NCBI GenBank assembly: GCA_019637975.1
Contig: JAHBUR010000033.1
Location: 1-48,034, forward strand
Reading direction: 5' to 3'
Source: Bacteroidota bacterium
GTDB taxonomy: Bacteria > Bacteroidota > Ignavibacteria > UBA10030 > UBA6906
DNA length: 48,034 bases
Shown here: positions 14,924 to 24,582 of the stretch, piece after piece
How the letters are laid out: each line of letters opens with the position of its first letter
How positions within the stretch are numbered: the stretch's first letter is position 1
Position numbers and translations under genes: made by a program
The notes under the pieces: model-generated
Databases searched by the model: none
Told to the model about the DNA's origin: nothing
Seen by the model: the letters and a program-made list of their open reading frames with translations, nothing else

Positions 14924-16675
14924 TTATTTTCCCACTTGTGCAGCCAGATTTGCGCGCAGATTGTAGAAATAGCGGAATGTCAGAGTCACGACCCCGATTG
15001 CAAGCCCGAGAAGAAAGATGTCCGTCACCAGCAACGTCCAGCTTTCAAGCCTGATGTATCTGCCGAGCAGAATAATAAGCGAGGTCAGCGTCGTCACAAC
15101 CATGAAGGCCGCCGGGATTGCCGTAAACCAGTATGTCTTTGCTTTTTGAGCGAGCCATGCCGTAACGGCAATTAACGTCAGCGCGGCCAGAAGCTGATTT
15201 GCCGCGCCGAAGATCGGCCAGATTTTCAGGTACGCGTTTGTGAATGTGAGCGCAAGAAATCCGGCAACAATTAGAAGGCTGTTGGTGATCGGGCTTTTCA
15301 GCCATGAAGGCGGATTCTCCAACACTGTCACCCAGAATTCTTCAAGCAGGTAGCGGGAAAGACGAACAAGTGTATCGATCGTCGTAACCAGAAAGCCTTC
15401 GAGCAGAAGAATTCCCCAGATGGTGCCGAACACTTTCGGCAAGCCGACACCTGTTTCGAGCACGCTTCCGAGTCCCAGCGCGAACGCAAGCGGCGCGTTA
15501 CTGGCGCCGGCTGCGGGATACACAAGACTCTTGTATTTTTCGAAATCCATTCCGCCGGAAATCAGCAGAATCACGCACAAAGCAAGCAATCCCTCCAACA
15601 ACATCCCCCCGTACCCGATGAGGCGGGCGTGCTTTTCATTCGAGAGTTGCTTGCAGGAGGTTCCCCCGCACACAAGTCCGTGAGCACCGGAGGCAGCGCC
15701 GCACGCAATTGTGATAAAGAGAAAAGGCCAGATGAGACCAAGATTCGGAGCGGAGAACGCCTCGTCGAGATTGAACGCCGGAACATTGATGACTGCCCCA
15801 CCAATTCCTGCCCCGACAACACCGATCACCATCGAGGCGAGCCCGAGATAGAGAATCTGCGCGTTAACGAAGTCACGCGGCTGCAAAATGATCCACACGG
15901 GAATCCAGGAAGCAAAGAACACATAGCAGGTAATAATCACAATCCAACTGTTCGGGTTGAGCGTAACGGGATAGTAGTATCCAAACAGGATGGATCCGAA
16001 CGAGACAATAAGCGCAACGGCCGTTATCAGCCAGAGACTCGCCCGCTTCCTGTAAATCATCCAGCCGATGAACGGAGCAAGAATCGTCATGATAATCACC
16101 GACATCGATGCAACACCGCCGATTTGCACTTTCATCACGCCGTCATGCTCGAGCAAATGGATGCCGCCGGTCGTTGCACCCAGGCTCACATCATCGGGCG
16201 GCAAGAGGGATGTGAGTGCAACGGCTGTGAGTTGCAGAAAGGCTGCAATCACCAGCAGACACAATACAATTGCAAAAACGATATAGAATGTAAACCCCGC
16301 CTTGCCGAGCGTTTTGCGGGCGACTTCCGCGACGGAACGCCCTCCTTCCCGAACCGCGACAAACAAGGCCGTGAAGTCATGTACCGCGCCAATGAACACC
16401 ACGCCAATCATGATCCATAACCACGCCGGAACAAAGCCGAAGTACAAGGCCAGAGTCGGCCCGACAATGGGGCCCGCGGCGGCTATTGCTGCAAAGTGAT
16501 GCCCGAATAATACCAGCGGGCGTGTCGGAACGTAGTCAACGCCGTCGTTTCTCGTTGTTGCCGGTGTCGGGCGCTTCGAATCAACTCCGACAACACTGCT
16601 GATGTAACTGCTATAATATCTGTACGCCAATACCAATGCCACGCTCGATGCGAGCATCACGATGGCAATGTTCAT
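14924..16675 (-). CDS. cstA: carbon starvation protein A, inner-membrane transporter
   Basis: The 583-residue polytopic protein matches CstA, which takes up peptides or pyruvate during carbon limitation. Landmarks are a first membrane helix (IAIVMLASSVALVLAYRYY), then VPTRPLVLFGHHFAAIAAAGPIVGP, the family core with GAVHDFTALFVAVREGG, GAASGAHGLVCGGTSCKQL and a late helix-rich region ending near RANLAAQVGK. Around 15 or more hydrophobic segments are visible. The usual small partner YbdD is not adjacent. Instead a PuuD-N-like protein follows. It lies 27 bases downstream of yraN, so it may share the transcript of rimO through yraN, although such unrelated neighbours suggest a separate promoter within or near yraN. 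Confidence 0.93.
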   Translation of the reverse strand: MNIAIVMLASSVALVLAYRYYSSYISSVVGVDSKRPTPATTRNDGVDYVPTRPLVLFGHHFAAIAAAGPIVGPTLALYFGFVPAWLWIMIGVVFIGAVHDFTALFVAVREGGRSVAEVARKTLGKAGFTFYIVFAIVLCLLVIAAFLQLTAVALTSLLPPDDVSLGATTGGIHLLEHDGVMKVQIGGVASMSVIIMTILAPFIGWMIYRKRASLWLITAVALIVSFGSILFGYYYPVTLNPNSWIVIITCYVFFASWIPVWIILQPRDFVNAQILYLGLASMVIGVVGAGIGGAVINVPAFNLDEAFSAPNLGLIWPFLFITIACGAASGAHGLVCGGTSCKQLSNEKHARLIGYGGMLLEGLLALCVILLISGGMDFEKYKSLVYPAAGASNAPLAFALGLGSVLETGVGLPKVFGTIWGILLLEGFLVTTIDTLVRLSRYLLEEFWVTVLENPPSWLKSPITNSLLIVAGFLALTFTNAYLKIWPIFGAANQLLAALTLIAVTAWLAQKAKTYWFTAIPAAFMVVTTLTSLIILLGRYIRLESWTLLVTDIFLLGLAIGVVTLTFRYFYNLRANLAAQVGK

Positions 16676-16702
16676 GCAGAATCTCCCTTGAGGTAGTGTA
16701 GG

Positions 16703-17065
16703 TCAGAATGCGTTTGGAATGTAGTTGATTTCCTGCTTGCCGCCGGTCTTCTTTATCGCAACAACGTCGAAGCGGCACTCCTGATTATCGATATTGTGTT
16801 CATACAAGTAGGCGTGGGCAATTTTCCGGACCTGAGCCTGCTTTTTCGGGGTGATGGCAAATTCCGGATCCCCGTATTCTTCCGTCTTGCGCATCTTTAC
16901 TTCACAAAACACCAGCACCTCACCGTCCCTTGCGACAATATCGATCTCGCCCGATTTACCGAAACGGTACTTGGTTTCGACAATGGTCAGCCCCTTGTGC
17001 ACAAGAACGCGTTTTGCGATCTCCTCCCCCTCATCGCCGGATTCTTTTGTGGAATGTCTGGACAT
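16703..17065 (-). CDS. yraN: YraN/UPF0102 family nuclease-fold protein
   Basis: The 120-residue protein starts MSRHSTKESGDEGEEIAKRVL. It carries the restriction-endonuclease-like core of the UPF0102 family: E13 and E15 in the first helix, YRFGKSGEIDIVARDG (the catalytic Asp in EIDIVARD), and VFCEVKMRK with the E-x-K motif, followed by AYLYEHN and CRFDVVAI. The function of YraN is not firmly known, and its fold suggests DNA binding or cleavage. ATG 17065 is chosen because it lies four bases after the rnhB stop and because family homology starts there. A longer frame up to 17194 runs inside rnhB. The rnhB-yraN order is common in bacteria, which supports both calls. Confidence 0.85.
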   Translation of the reverse strand: MSRHSTKESGDEGEEIAKRVLVHKGLTIVETKYRFGKSGEIDIVARDGEVLVFCEVKMRKTEEYGDPEFAITPKKQAQVRKIAHAYLYEHNIDNQECRFDVVAIKKTGGKQEINYIPNAF

Positions 17066-17069
17066 TGTA

Positions 17070-17717
17070 TCAGTCGGAGAACTCGAACTCCAGTTGGGGT
17101 CGGACGGTGAACGAACGCCTGTGAATCTCGCACAATCCGAGTTGCTTGATTGCTTCGCGGTGTTCCGGCGTAGCGTAACCTTTGTGTTTTGCAAAACCGT
17201 AGCCGGGATAGAGCGTGTCGAATTCGACCATCAATCTATCGCGGGTGACCTTCGCAACAATTGACGCGGCGGCAACTGAAAAACTCAGCGCGTCGCCATC
17301 AATAATTGTCGTGAAGGGAATCCCGTTCTCTGCAAAGCGATTGCCGTCAATCAGCAGATGGTCGGGCACAATCGACAATTGGCGGGTTGCCTCGTGCATT
17401 GCCCTGTATGTTGCCTGCAGAATGTTGATCGAATCAATAACATCATGATGCACAATGCCAACGCCGAACGTCAGCGCTCGGGCAATGATGAGTTGATAGA
17501 GTTCTTCCCGCTCTTCATGGGAAAGCTGCTTCGAATCATTGACACCGGGAATCTGTTTGTCACGCTCGAAGATGACGGCGGCGGCAACCACGGGGCCGGC
17601 AAGCGGTCCGCGACCCGCTTCATCTATTCCCGCTATATGATGAATGCCTCTCCCCCATAACTCCCGTTCGAACCGGAACATATCAACCGGGGGCGCTGAA
17701 TGGTTGTCAGAAGTCAT
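17070..17717 (-). CDS. rnhB: ribonuclease HII
   Basis: RNase HII removes ribonucleotides from RNA-DNA hybrids in the cytoplasm. The 215-residue protein has the catalytic residues of the family: D32 and E33 in GIDEAGRGPLAG, an Asp in HLLIDGNRF, and the fourth acid in ASIVAKVTRDRLM. The substrate-recognition segment YGFAKHKGYATPEHREAI with the usual G-x-x-x-H pattern follows. The length is standard. Its ATG lies inside the last codons of the upstream BamA-like gene, an overlap of 11 bases, so translation is probably coupled. yraN follows four bases after the stop. Confidence 0.94.
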   Translation of the reverse strand: MTSDNHSAPPVDMFRFERELWGRGIHHIAGIDEAGRGPLAGPVVAAAVIFERDKQIPGVNDSKQLSHEEREELYQLIIARALTFGVGIVHHDVIDSINILQATYRAMHEATRQLSIVPDHLLIDGNRFAENGIPFTTIIDGDALSFSVAAASIVAKVTRDRLMVEFDTLYPGYGFAKHKGYATPEHREAIKQLGLCEIHRRSFTVRPQLEFEFSD

Positions 17718-19482
17718 TGACCAATCCGAAATGAATCTTTCCGTTTCCGAATGACGGATTGTCGCTGCCTATAGCAAAACTCACCGCAAGCACACCGATC
17801 CCCGTTTCCAGTTGAATGCCGATGCCGTACCCGTACCGGAAACCTTCAGCTTTCGGGATAAGCCGGTCGATTTCTTCCGGGCGAAAGTAGTAGCCGGCAT
17901 CAACAAATCCGTAAAAGAAGGAACGTCGAGCCAGAAGAAAGCGGTATTCCGTATTCGACCAGGTGAGTCTCGAACCAAGAAATTGATTCTCTCTGAATCC
18001 GCGGAGCGAGCGGCTTCCTCCTAATCTGAACATCTCCCCCTCTTCAGGCCGTGCGCTCCGTAATTCACGCCCGTGAATTCCGACGGCAAGAACCTGACGA
18101 CTGAATGTGGAGAGAAAGAAATCCATATCGAGCGTGAATCGCTGCACCGTTACCCGTGCAGGAATTGTGTTTTGAAGTATGGCCGGGATCCGGCTTATTC
18201 TTTTTCTTCCATATTGATAGTCTGTTCGATAGCGGGCTCCCGAAACGGGACTAAAGGCGTCATCCCGCGTATCATATACAAGCTCTGCCCCGACAGACGT
18301 GATCGTGCTTTCGAATACTCTCACAAACAACGAGTCGCCTGCCGACGGAATGACCTTTTCGGAATTGAACAGTCCCGCCACGGAAAGTTCTTCGGATATC
18401 ATCAGTTCTGCTTTCAGATCAACAACCCGCCGTACGTACGATGTATCCTGTTGACGCTGAAGAAATCCGCCGCCGATGTTGGCAGGAAGGCCGAGTATCC
18501 ATGGCTCAAGATAGCGCACGCCCAATTCCTGTGAAAACCTGTCCTCTCTCGCCCACTTGAAGCTCAACTTACGCCCCGTGCCGAAGAGATTCCGCATCGA
18601 AACCGACACAAGTCCTGTCACGTAGCCGGATTGATCAATGCCGCTTCCGGGAATGTAGCCGATAACACCGTCGAAGGTGTTCGTGCTTCCTTCCTTTACT
18701 TTGATGAGAAGCCCGCTCGTGTTATTCCTGACATACAATTCAGGATCGCTGACATCGGAGAAGATGCTCAGTCTGTTCAGCCTCGCTTTGATGGCATTGA
18801 CTTTGGCGCGATTGTAGACTTCGCCGGGGCCAATCCGTGTTTCGCGCACAACAACAGAGGGGTTGGTCTCAGTATTTCCTTCAACGCGAATTTCATCGAT
18901 TGCAACCTTGCTCCCTTCGTCGATCTTTAATTCAATGTCGAGCGTATCCGTTTCGTTTCCGGAATGCAGCCGGATGTTCTCTACATGACATTGTACAAAC
19001 GGAAATCCGATGCGCTCATAGCGGCCCAGCAGAATATCAAGATCCGATTCGAGGATTGTTTCCTCAAGAGGGTCGCCGACCTTCAGATCAAACAGCCTGA
19101 GAATTTCTTCTGGAGAGAACTGCTGATTGCCCTGCAGCGCTATGCTGCCGAGAATCGTCCGTTTCCCTTCGTCTATTTCAAGAAGCAGGTCTACACGCAA
19201 TGTGTCGCCGGGAACAGCAGCAACAAGAGGCTGCACCGTTGCAGCAAGATATCCGCGACGCCGGTAGTTTTCGACAATAGTTCTAATATCGTTTGCGAGA
19301 ATGTTGGGAGTATACGGGAGGTTCTCTTTCGACAACATCCACGCCTTTATTTCCCTTGTTGTGAAAGCCGTATTTCCCTCCGCTGCAATCGAGCGGATTG
19401 AAGAGTTTGCAAACGCGAGAGTGAGCGTGCTGAAGAGGAGAGTCACTATCCCCGGAAGATTTCTCGGAAAGCGGCCGTTCAT
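17707..19482 (-). CDS. BamA/Omp85-type outer-membrane protein with POTRA domains
   Basis: The 591-residue protein is targeted to the outer membrane. The signal peptide is LPGIVTLLFSTLTLAFANS. At least two to three POTRA-like repeats follow between about residues 25 and 260, for example VENYRRRGYLAATVQ, GNQQFSPEEILRLFD and VRVEGNTETNPSVV-like strands. The C-terminal half is a 16-strand beta barrel. The conserved L6 loop reads GGSRSLRGFRENQFLG (the RGF motif), and the protein ends with a terminal Phe (VNDF). The POTRA number is lower than in BamA of E. coli, and length and context fit a short Omp85 paralogue (TamA/BamA-like), so I avoid the symbol. It overlaps rnhB by 11 bases and follows the GWxTD gene. 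Confidence 0.87.
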   Translation of the reverse strand: MNGRFPRNLPGIVTLLFSTLTLAFANSSIRSIAAEGNTAFTTREIKAWMLSKENLPYTPNILANDIRTIVENYRRRGYLAATVQPLVAAVPGDTLRVDLLLEIDEGKRTILGSIALQGNQQFSPEEILRLFDLKVGDPLEETILESDLDILLGRYERIGFPFVQCHVENIRLHSGNETDTLDIELKIDEGSKVAIDEIRVEGNTETNPSVVVRETRIGPGEVYNRAKVNAIKARLNRLSIFSDVSDPELYVRNNTSGLLIKVKEGSTNTFDGVIGYIPGSGIDQSGYVTGLVSVSMRNLFGTGRKLSFKWAREDRFSQELGVRYLEPWILGLPANIGGGFLQRQQDTSYVRRVVDLKAELMISEELSVAGLFNSEKVIPSAGDSLFVRVFESTITSVGAELVYDTRDDAFSPVSGARYRTDYQYGRKRISRIPAILQNTIPARVTVQRFTLDMDFFLSTFSRQVLAVGIHGRELRSARPEEGEMFRLGGSRSLRGFRENQFLGSRLTWSNTEYRFLLARRSFFYGFVDAGYYFRPEEIDRLIPKAEGFRYGYGIGIQLETGIGVLAVSFAIGSDNPSFGNGKIHFGLVNDF

Positions 19483-19536
19483 GGGGAAAGTATAGACATT
19501 CTCCTTCTGAAGGTCAATAAGTAGTCCGGTGCGCCG

Positions 19537-20823
19537 TTAGTTTCGCAGCCGCCGTTGTACTTCCCAGATTGGCGTTGTGAGACGGTAGTCGCCGAAGCCC
19601 GTCTGATCAACAAAAACAAATGAATGATTCAATTCGTAGTACGACCAGACCTCGTATGGTTTCGACCCGGCATCAAATGGATGACGGTCAACATTGCTTG
19701 GAGTCCCGAAGATAATGTACACCATCCCCATATCCGTTCGCCAACCGTCTGTGTAATGCTTGAAGTACTTGTTGGCATATTCGACGCGGGCGTAGTGTTC
19801 CTCCATTTTCTCGTTACGAGTCGTGTTCGGATTCGGGTCACGCTTCTTCCAAAACTCGATGAAACGCGTTTGTTTTTCCTCGGGGGTTGTCGCCTCTTTG
19901 ATGTAGGAAAGTTCCTTATCCTTTGCAATATACACGAGTTGGTCAATGGCCACATCAATGTCCTGAATTGTCTTCGGCAACCCTCCCCAACGCACAGTGA
20001 TTGATCTGCTGGTGGAGGCAAGCGAACTGTCACGCGATGAAGTCGGAAATGCCTGGACGTACAGCCTGTAGTCGCCAATCGGAAGTGATGATTGATCGAC
20101 GCGGAGAAAGACCTGGTTTCTTCCGGGGGTAAGAGGAACAAGTGAGTCCGCCTTCAGCATCTCCGCGTTCTTCTCTGAAAGAATCGTGATAACAAATTGT
20201 GCCGAATCGAGAATCGAATCATTGTACGCTTCAAAGAAAAGATGCATTGAGCCGCCGATGTTGCCGACATTTGGGGAAATGCTGGGTGTAATGCTCCTCT
20301 TGTCCCCGCTTTGAGCAAGTCTGCCAATGAGCATAATGTCGCTCAAATGCAAGCCCGGTTGAGTGAAGTCGGAAACCGTCAACTGTTTTGCGACCCGTCG
20401 CGTGACTTTGCTTTCCAAGTCACGATACAGAACGGAGATTTTGTACAGTCCCGGTGGAAGATCAATCGAACGGCGGATGATACTGAAAGAAGAGGGCGAA
20501 ACGGATTGTTCAAAACTCGGCGTCGTGACATTTTCCGTCCAGAGTCTCTCGACAACCAACGCATTCGCGGAATCGTACAGCGCTATGGTCATCTCATACG
20601 AAGCTGTGAACAGATCGCTTTGTTTCACGAAACTCAATTGCTCGTACGCTATAGCGGCGTACACATCAAGACGGCTCATAGCGGATGTTGTTGACGCAAA
20701 ACTGATGGCATCAACATCGAACGCTGGGATGATCTCTCCTGTCGGTTTCCTTGAGATTTCCACTTGCGCCTGTGCTTGGGCAAGCACGAGCATCCCAGCC
20801 AAAACAAGAGCCGGTAATTTCAT
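19537..20823 (-). CDS. GWxTD-domain secreted protein
   Basis: The 428-residue protein starts with a signal peptide (LPALVLAGMLVLAQAQAQ) and then a long beta-rich region (about 25-280), with repeated all-beta segments such as YKISVLYRD and YRLYVQAFP. The C-terminal 120 residues contain the GWxTD motif, GWRTDMGMVYIIFGTP, followed by PYEVWSYYELNHSFVFVDQ. The family is common in Ignavibacteriota, Chlorobiota and Acidobacteriota and has no firmly known function. Between RimO and the Omp85 protein on one strand, it may serve in envelope biogenesis or protein secretion. The lengths and the order support an envelope role, but not a specific one. Confidence 0.88.
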   Translation of the reverse strand: MKLPALVLAGMLVLAQAQAQVEISRKPTGEIIPAFDVDAISFASTTSAMSRLDVYAAIAYEQLSFVKQSDLFTASYEMTIALYDSANALVVERLWTENVTTPSFEQSVSPSSFSIIRRSIDLPPGLYKISVLYRDLESKVTRRVAKQLTVSDFTQPGLHLSDIMLIGRLAQSGDKRSITPSISPNVGNIGGSMHLFFEAYNDSILDSAQFVITILSEKNAEMLKADSLVPLTPGRNQVFLRVDQSSLPIGDYRLYVQAFPTSSRDSSLASTSRSITVRWGGLPKTIQDIDVAIDQLVYIAKDKELSYIKEATTPEEKQTRFIEFWKKRDPNPNTTRNEKMEEHYARVEYANKYFKHYTDGWRTDMGMVYIIFGTPSNVDRHPFDAGSKPYEVWSYYELNHSFVFVDQTGFGDYRLTTPIWEVQRRLRN

Positions 20824-20849
20824 AAAGCCTCCTTGTCAATCACACTTGG

Positions 20850-22205
20850 TCATTGAGTTGTTTTCCCCCGATGGTGTGATATACTCCTGCCCGACCCGGA
20901 CAACTCCCCCATATTGATGTCATTCGCAACACATGCATACAAATCATACTCAGAAGCACTTTCAATTGCAACGTCGCAGAAGCTGCCGATCGCAAGATGC
21001 CCGCTGTTCCTCACGTACACTTCGTTATCAATCTCAGGGGCGTCGTGCTCCGTCCGCCCGACAAACAAGCTGCCCTCCTTCCTGTCGATCAGGACCTTCT
21101 GCATACTGCCGACCAGCCGGGTGTTTTTTTCCTCCGAGATATTCCGCTGCAGTTCCATCAGCAGCGATTTCCGTGTTTCCTTTTCCTTCGGTGAAACGGG
21201 ATCGCCAAGCCCGTGCGCAGCAGTACCTTCCTCAACGGAATACGTAAACACGCCGAGCCTGTCGAACTTCACTTCTTTCACAAAATTCAACAATTCATCG
21301 AACTCTTTGGTGCCCTCGTTCGGGTAGCCGACGATGAGTGTGGTGCGGAGGGCAATTCCCGGAACCCTGTTGCGAATCTCATCAATCAACTCACGCAAAG
21401 CACGCTGCGACATCCCGCGTCGCATCGACTTCAGGACGTCGTCCGAAACATGCTGAATGGGCATGTCAAGATATTTGCAGATATTCGGATGCCGGGCAAT
21501 TACATCAAGAACTTCTTTCGGAAATTTCGCCGGGTAGGCGTACATCAGCCGCACCCATTCGATCCCCTCAATATCCGCAAGAGCATTCAACAACGCCGGA
21601 AGCCTCCGGGAACTGTAATTGTCAAGCCCGAAGTAGGTTGTATCCTGCCCGATGATGACGAGTTCTTTTACGCCTTTGCGCGCCAGAAGTTCACCCTCTG
21701 CAACAATCTCCTCAACGCCACGGCCAACGTGTTTTCCCCGCATCACGGGTATCGCACAAAATGAACATGGATTGTCGCATCCTTCGGAGATTTTCAGATA
21801 GGCGAAATGCGACGGGGTTGTGAGCATCCGCTCGCCCAACAGTTCGTACTTGTATTCCGCCCCCAGTTCTTTGAGAATACCGTTCAGATTGTTGGATGAA
21901 CCGAAGAACTTGTCAACCTCGGGAATCTCTTTCTGCAAATCCACCATGTAGCGCTCGGTGAGACAGCCCATTGCGTAGACTTTCTTCAACTTGCCTTTTG
22001 CTTTGCGCTGAACATTCGCAACAATCATGTCGATGGATTCTTCCTTGGCAGCATCAATGAAGCCGCAGGTGTTGATAACAGCAATGTCGGCTTCTTCAAT
22101 TTCCGCCGTCACTTCAATGTCATTCAGTTGAAGTTGCGCCATCAGCTTCTCCGAATCCACGATGTTTTTTGCACAACCCATCGTGATGACATGCACTTTT
22201 TGCAT
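20850..22205 (-). CDS. rimO: ribosomal protein S12 methylthiotransferase RimO
   Basis: RimO is a radical-SAM enzyme that adds a methylthio group to an aspartate of ribosomal protein S12. The 451-residue protein has three domains. The N-terminal UPF0004 domain carries C11, C47 and C81 (MGCAKN, NTCGFID, AMGCLTERY). The radical-SAM domain has the CxxxCxxC motif in SEGCDNPCSFCAIP. A C-terminal TRAM domain (about 375-440) follows, with QKVLIDRKEGSLFVGRTEHDAPEIDN split over strands. GCDNPCSFC plus the S12 group features (IGQDTTYFG, MPIQHVSDDVLKSMRRG) favour RimO over MiaB. It opens the minus-strand run that goes on to GWxTD, and it faces a 198-base divergent gap before the batA-like gene. Confidence 0.94.
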   Translation of the reverse strand: MQKVHVITMGCAKNIVDSEKLMAQLQLNDIEVTAEIEEADIAVINTCGFIDAAKEESIDMIVANVQRKAKGKLKKVYAMGCLTERYMVDLQKEIPEVDKFFGSSNNLNGILKELGAEYKYELLGERMLTTPSHFAYLKISEGCDNPCSFCAIPVMRGKHVGRGVEEIVAEGELLARKGVKELVIIGQDTTYFGLDNYSSRRLPALLNALADIEGIEWVRLMYAYPAKFPKEVLDVIARHPNICKYLDMPIQHVSDDVLKSMRRGMSQRALRELIDEIRNRVPGIALRTTLIVGYPNEGTKEFDELLNFVKEVKFDRLGVFTYSVEEGTAAHGLGDPVSPKEKETRKSLLMELQRNISEEKNTRLVGSMQKVLIDRKEGSLFVGRTEHDAPEIDNEVYVRNSGHLAIGSFCDVAIESASEYDLYACVANDINMGELSGSGRSISHHRGKTTQ

Positions 22206-22403
22206 CGTAATGCCCAGAACCGCTCTCCTTTTGAGAATTTTATGTGCAAAAGGATACGGAGATTTCGTGAAAACTCAAAGAGAACTCCGGGACGTGAAAG
22301 AAAAGGCATATTTGCATCTCTCCCGAGTTTTGATGTAATTTTTTTGAACGGCGGAAGAATAATCCGCTATTGAGATTAGATTTCGAGGGTTTGCCGGGAT
22401 TTC

Positions 22404-24581
22404 ATGACGTTCTTAAATCCGCTTTTGCTTTTCGGGCTGATCGCTGCTGCCATTCCCATCATCATCCATTTGCTGAATCTGCGGAAACTCAAGACTGTTG
22501 AATTCAGCACGCTGCAGTTTCTCAAAGAATTACAGAAAACCAAAATGCGGCGGGTCAAAATCCGCCAGTGGCTGCTTCTCGCACTGAGAACACTGCTCAT
22601 CATCGCTGTGGTGATGGCATTCTCGCGTCCTGCAATGCGGGGATCGCTTGCAGGATTCGGCGGCGCCACGACGGCAAAAACAACGCTGGTGATCCTGCTG
22701 GATGATTCTCCAAGCATGAACGTCAGAAACGAACGGGGTACATTCTTCGCTCAAGCGAAAGAAGCCGCGAGCCGGATTCTTGATGTTGTTAAAGATGGAG
22801 ATGAACTTCACTTCGTCACGCTGTCGAGTATTCGTCACGCACCAACGATCAACGCCGCCCACTCGCCCGCTCCGATACGAGCTATGCTGGAACAACTGAC
22901 ACCCTCGCAGGAAACGTTTCCGTTCCGGGATGCGTTGGGCGTTGCCGCGAAGCTGATCAGCGAGTCAAAGAACTTCAATCGTGAAGTGTATCTGATAACC
23001 GATGCGCAGGCAACGCAGTTTGCACAAAGGGGACGGGCCGACACTACGGATTTGTTTGATGATCACGTCAAACTGTTTCTTGCAGATGTCCGCAGCGGCT
23101 CAACAACCCGTATCGACAACGCGGGAATCACTTCGGCGGAGATTAGTTCAAAAATAGTTACGCAGAACAAGCCGCTTACTATCAAAGCGCAGGTTCAGAA
23201 TGCCGGATCATCGGCGTTACGGAATGCGGCACTCAGCGTGTATCTCGACGGCTCCCGCGTGTTTCAGCATTCGATGGATATCGAACAAGGCGGGATCGAG
23301 ACACCCGCGCTTTCCGTCGTTCCGAAACGCAGAGGAATCATCAAGGGCTATTTGCGGCTCGAAGATGATGCTTTCGAGGCCGATAACATCCGGCACTTCG
23401 TCGTGAATGTTCCCGACATCATTCGCGTGCTTGGTGTCGGTGCCTCCACCGCCGATACGCGGCTTGCCCACCTTGCATTGACACTGGACCGGGATACAAG
23501 CGTCGCTGGACTCTTTGCCGTGGAACAAATCACGGAAACGCAACTTTCCTCTCATGATCTGAACAAGAGTGATGTTCTTATTCTCAGCGGCGTACGGGAT
23601 TTCTCAACCGGAGAGGCTGATCGCATTGCCCAGTTTGTCAACGGCGGCGGCGGATTGATGCTGTTCGCCGGGAAGGACATGAATATCAACAACTACAACG
23701 ACGTTCTCTTTCCCAAACTCGGCATGCCGAAAATGTTGCCGCCGAAACTTGTCGGAACAGCAGATCAGCCGGTGTCGGGCTTTCTTTCCTTTCAGAAGAT
23801 CGAATTCGAGCATCCTCTGTTTGCCGGGCTGTTTGAGCAGCAGCAGGAAAGAACAACTCAGCCCGCTGTCGAATCACCAAGAGTCCTGCGCACGCTTGTT
23901 CCGCAGGCCGGAACAAAGGGACACACGATCATTTCTCTTTCCGACGGCACCGGTTTCCTGACCGAGTATCAGCACGGAGCAGGCAGGATCCTTCTCTTTT
24001 CCGTTGAAGCCGGATTGACGTGGTCGGATTTTCCACTCAAAGGAATTTTCGTTCCTTTGCTGTACCGTTCAGGCTTGTACCTTTCTCAAGCCGAACCGCC
24101 GTCTTCATCCACAGCGGGAGATGAAATCACGATTCACTTGAGGCTCAGGAATCGGTCGGATAAAGACGCATTTGTGCTGCGTTCTCCTTCAGGAATCGAC
24201 GAGCGAGTTGTGCCGCAGTTCATGACGCAAACAAGTACAGCATCGTTTTCATCCACCGCTTCAGCCGAAGCAGGTATGTATGAACTGAGAAAGCTTGCAG
24301 GTGAAAAAGAGGGCGAGTTGCTTCATGCAGTCCCGGTCAACATCGCATCCTCGGAAACCGACCTGACGCACGCAAGCGACGAAATCGTGAACGCATTCTT
24401 CGCGAGCGTCGGTTTGAAGCCCGAACAAGTCCGCCGGCTATCCGGCAACGACAAGATTGACACTGTTGTGCTGGAATCCCGCTTCGGTATCGAATTGTGG
24501 AAGTATTTTGTCGGATTGGCATTGTTGTTCGCGTTGATCGAAATGGCTATCGGCCGCGAGTCAAAAGAGCAGAAGATCTAG
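22404..24581 (+). CDS. BatA-like N-terminal plus VWA-domain membrane protein
   Basis: The 725-residue protein has the BatA N-terminal region: MTFLNPLLLFGLIAAAIPI, then HLLNLRKLKTVEFSTLQFL, and a second membrane helix (LLALRTLLIIAVVMAFSRP). A von Willebrand A-type domain follows from about residue 92, with LVILLDDSPSMN carrying the D-x-S-x-S metal site. A beta-rich middle part, a glutamine-amidotransferase-like segment (VLILSGVRDFSTGEADRIA near residue 390) and a C-terminal membrane helix (YFVGLALLFALIEMAIG) complete it. Such proteins sit in the inner membrane with the VWA part in the periplasm. The usual Bat partners MoxR and DUF58 are not adjacent. hflX follows with a one-base gap, so both may be one transcript. 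Confidence 0.85.
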   Translation: MTFLNPLLLFGLIAAAIPIIIHLLNLRKLKTVEFSTLQFLKELQKTKMRRVKIRQWLLLALRTLLIIAVVMAFSRPAMRGSLAGFGGATTAKTTLVILLDDSPSMNVRNERGTFFAQAKEAASRILDVVKDGDELHFVTLSSIRHAPTINAAHSPAPIRAMLEQLTPSQETFPFRDALGVAAKLISESKNFNREVYLITDAQATQFAQRGRADTTDLFDDHVKLFLADVRSGSTTRIDNAGITSAEISSKIVTQNKPLTIKAQVQNAGSSALRNAALSVYLDGSRVFQHSMDIEQGGIETPALSVVPKRRGIIKGYLRLEDDAFEADNIRHFVVNVPDIIRVLGVGASTADTRLAHLALTLDRDTSVAGLFAVEQITETQLSSHDLNKSDVLILSGVRDFSTGEADRIAQFVNGGGGLMLFAGKDMNINNYNDVLFPKLGMPKMLPPKLVGTADQPVSGFLSFQKIEFEHPLFAGLFEQQQERTTQPAVESPRVLRTLVPQAGTKGHTIISLSDGTGFLTEYQHGAGRILLFSVEAGLTWSDFPLKGIFVPLLYRSGLYLSQAEPPSSSTAGDEITIHLRLRNRSDKDAFVLRSPSGIDERVVPQFMTQTSTASFSSTASAEAGMYELRKLAGEKEGELLHAVPVNIASSETDLTHASDEIVNAFFASVGLKPEQVRRLSGNDKIDTVVLESRFGIELWKYFVGLALLFALIEMAIGRESKEQKI

Positions 24582-24582
24582 T

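Noticed and set aside
15629..16420. 263-codon open frame on the plus strand within cstA
   Set aside because: It is the complement of a conserved CstA gene and is rich in Arg, Asn and His, typical of an antisense frame.
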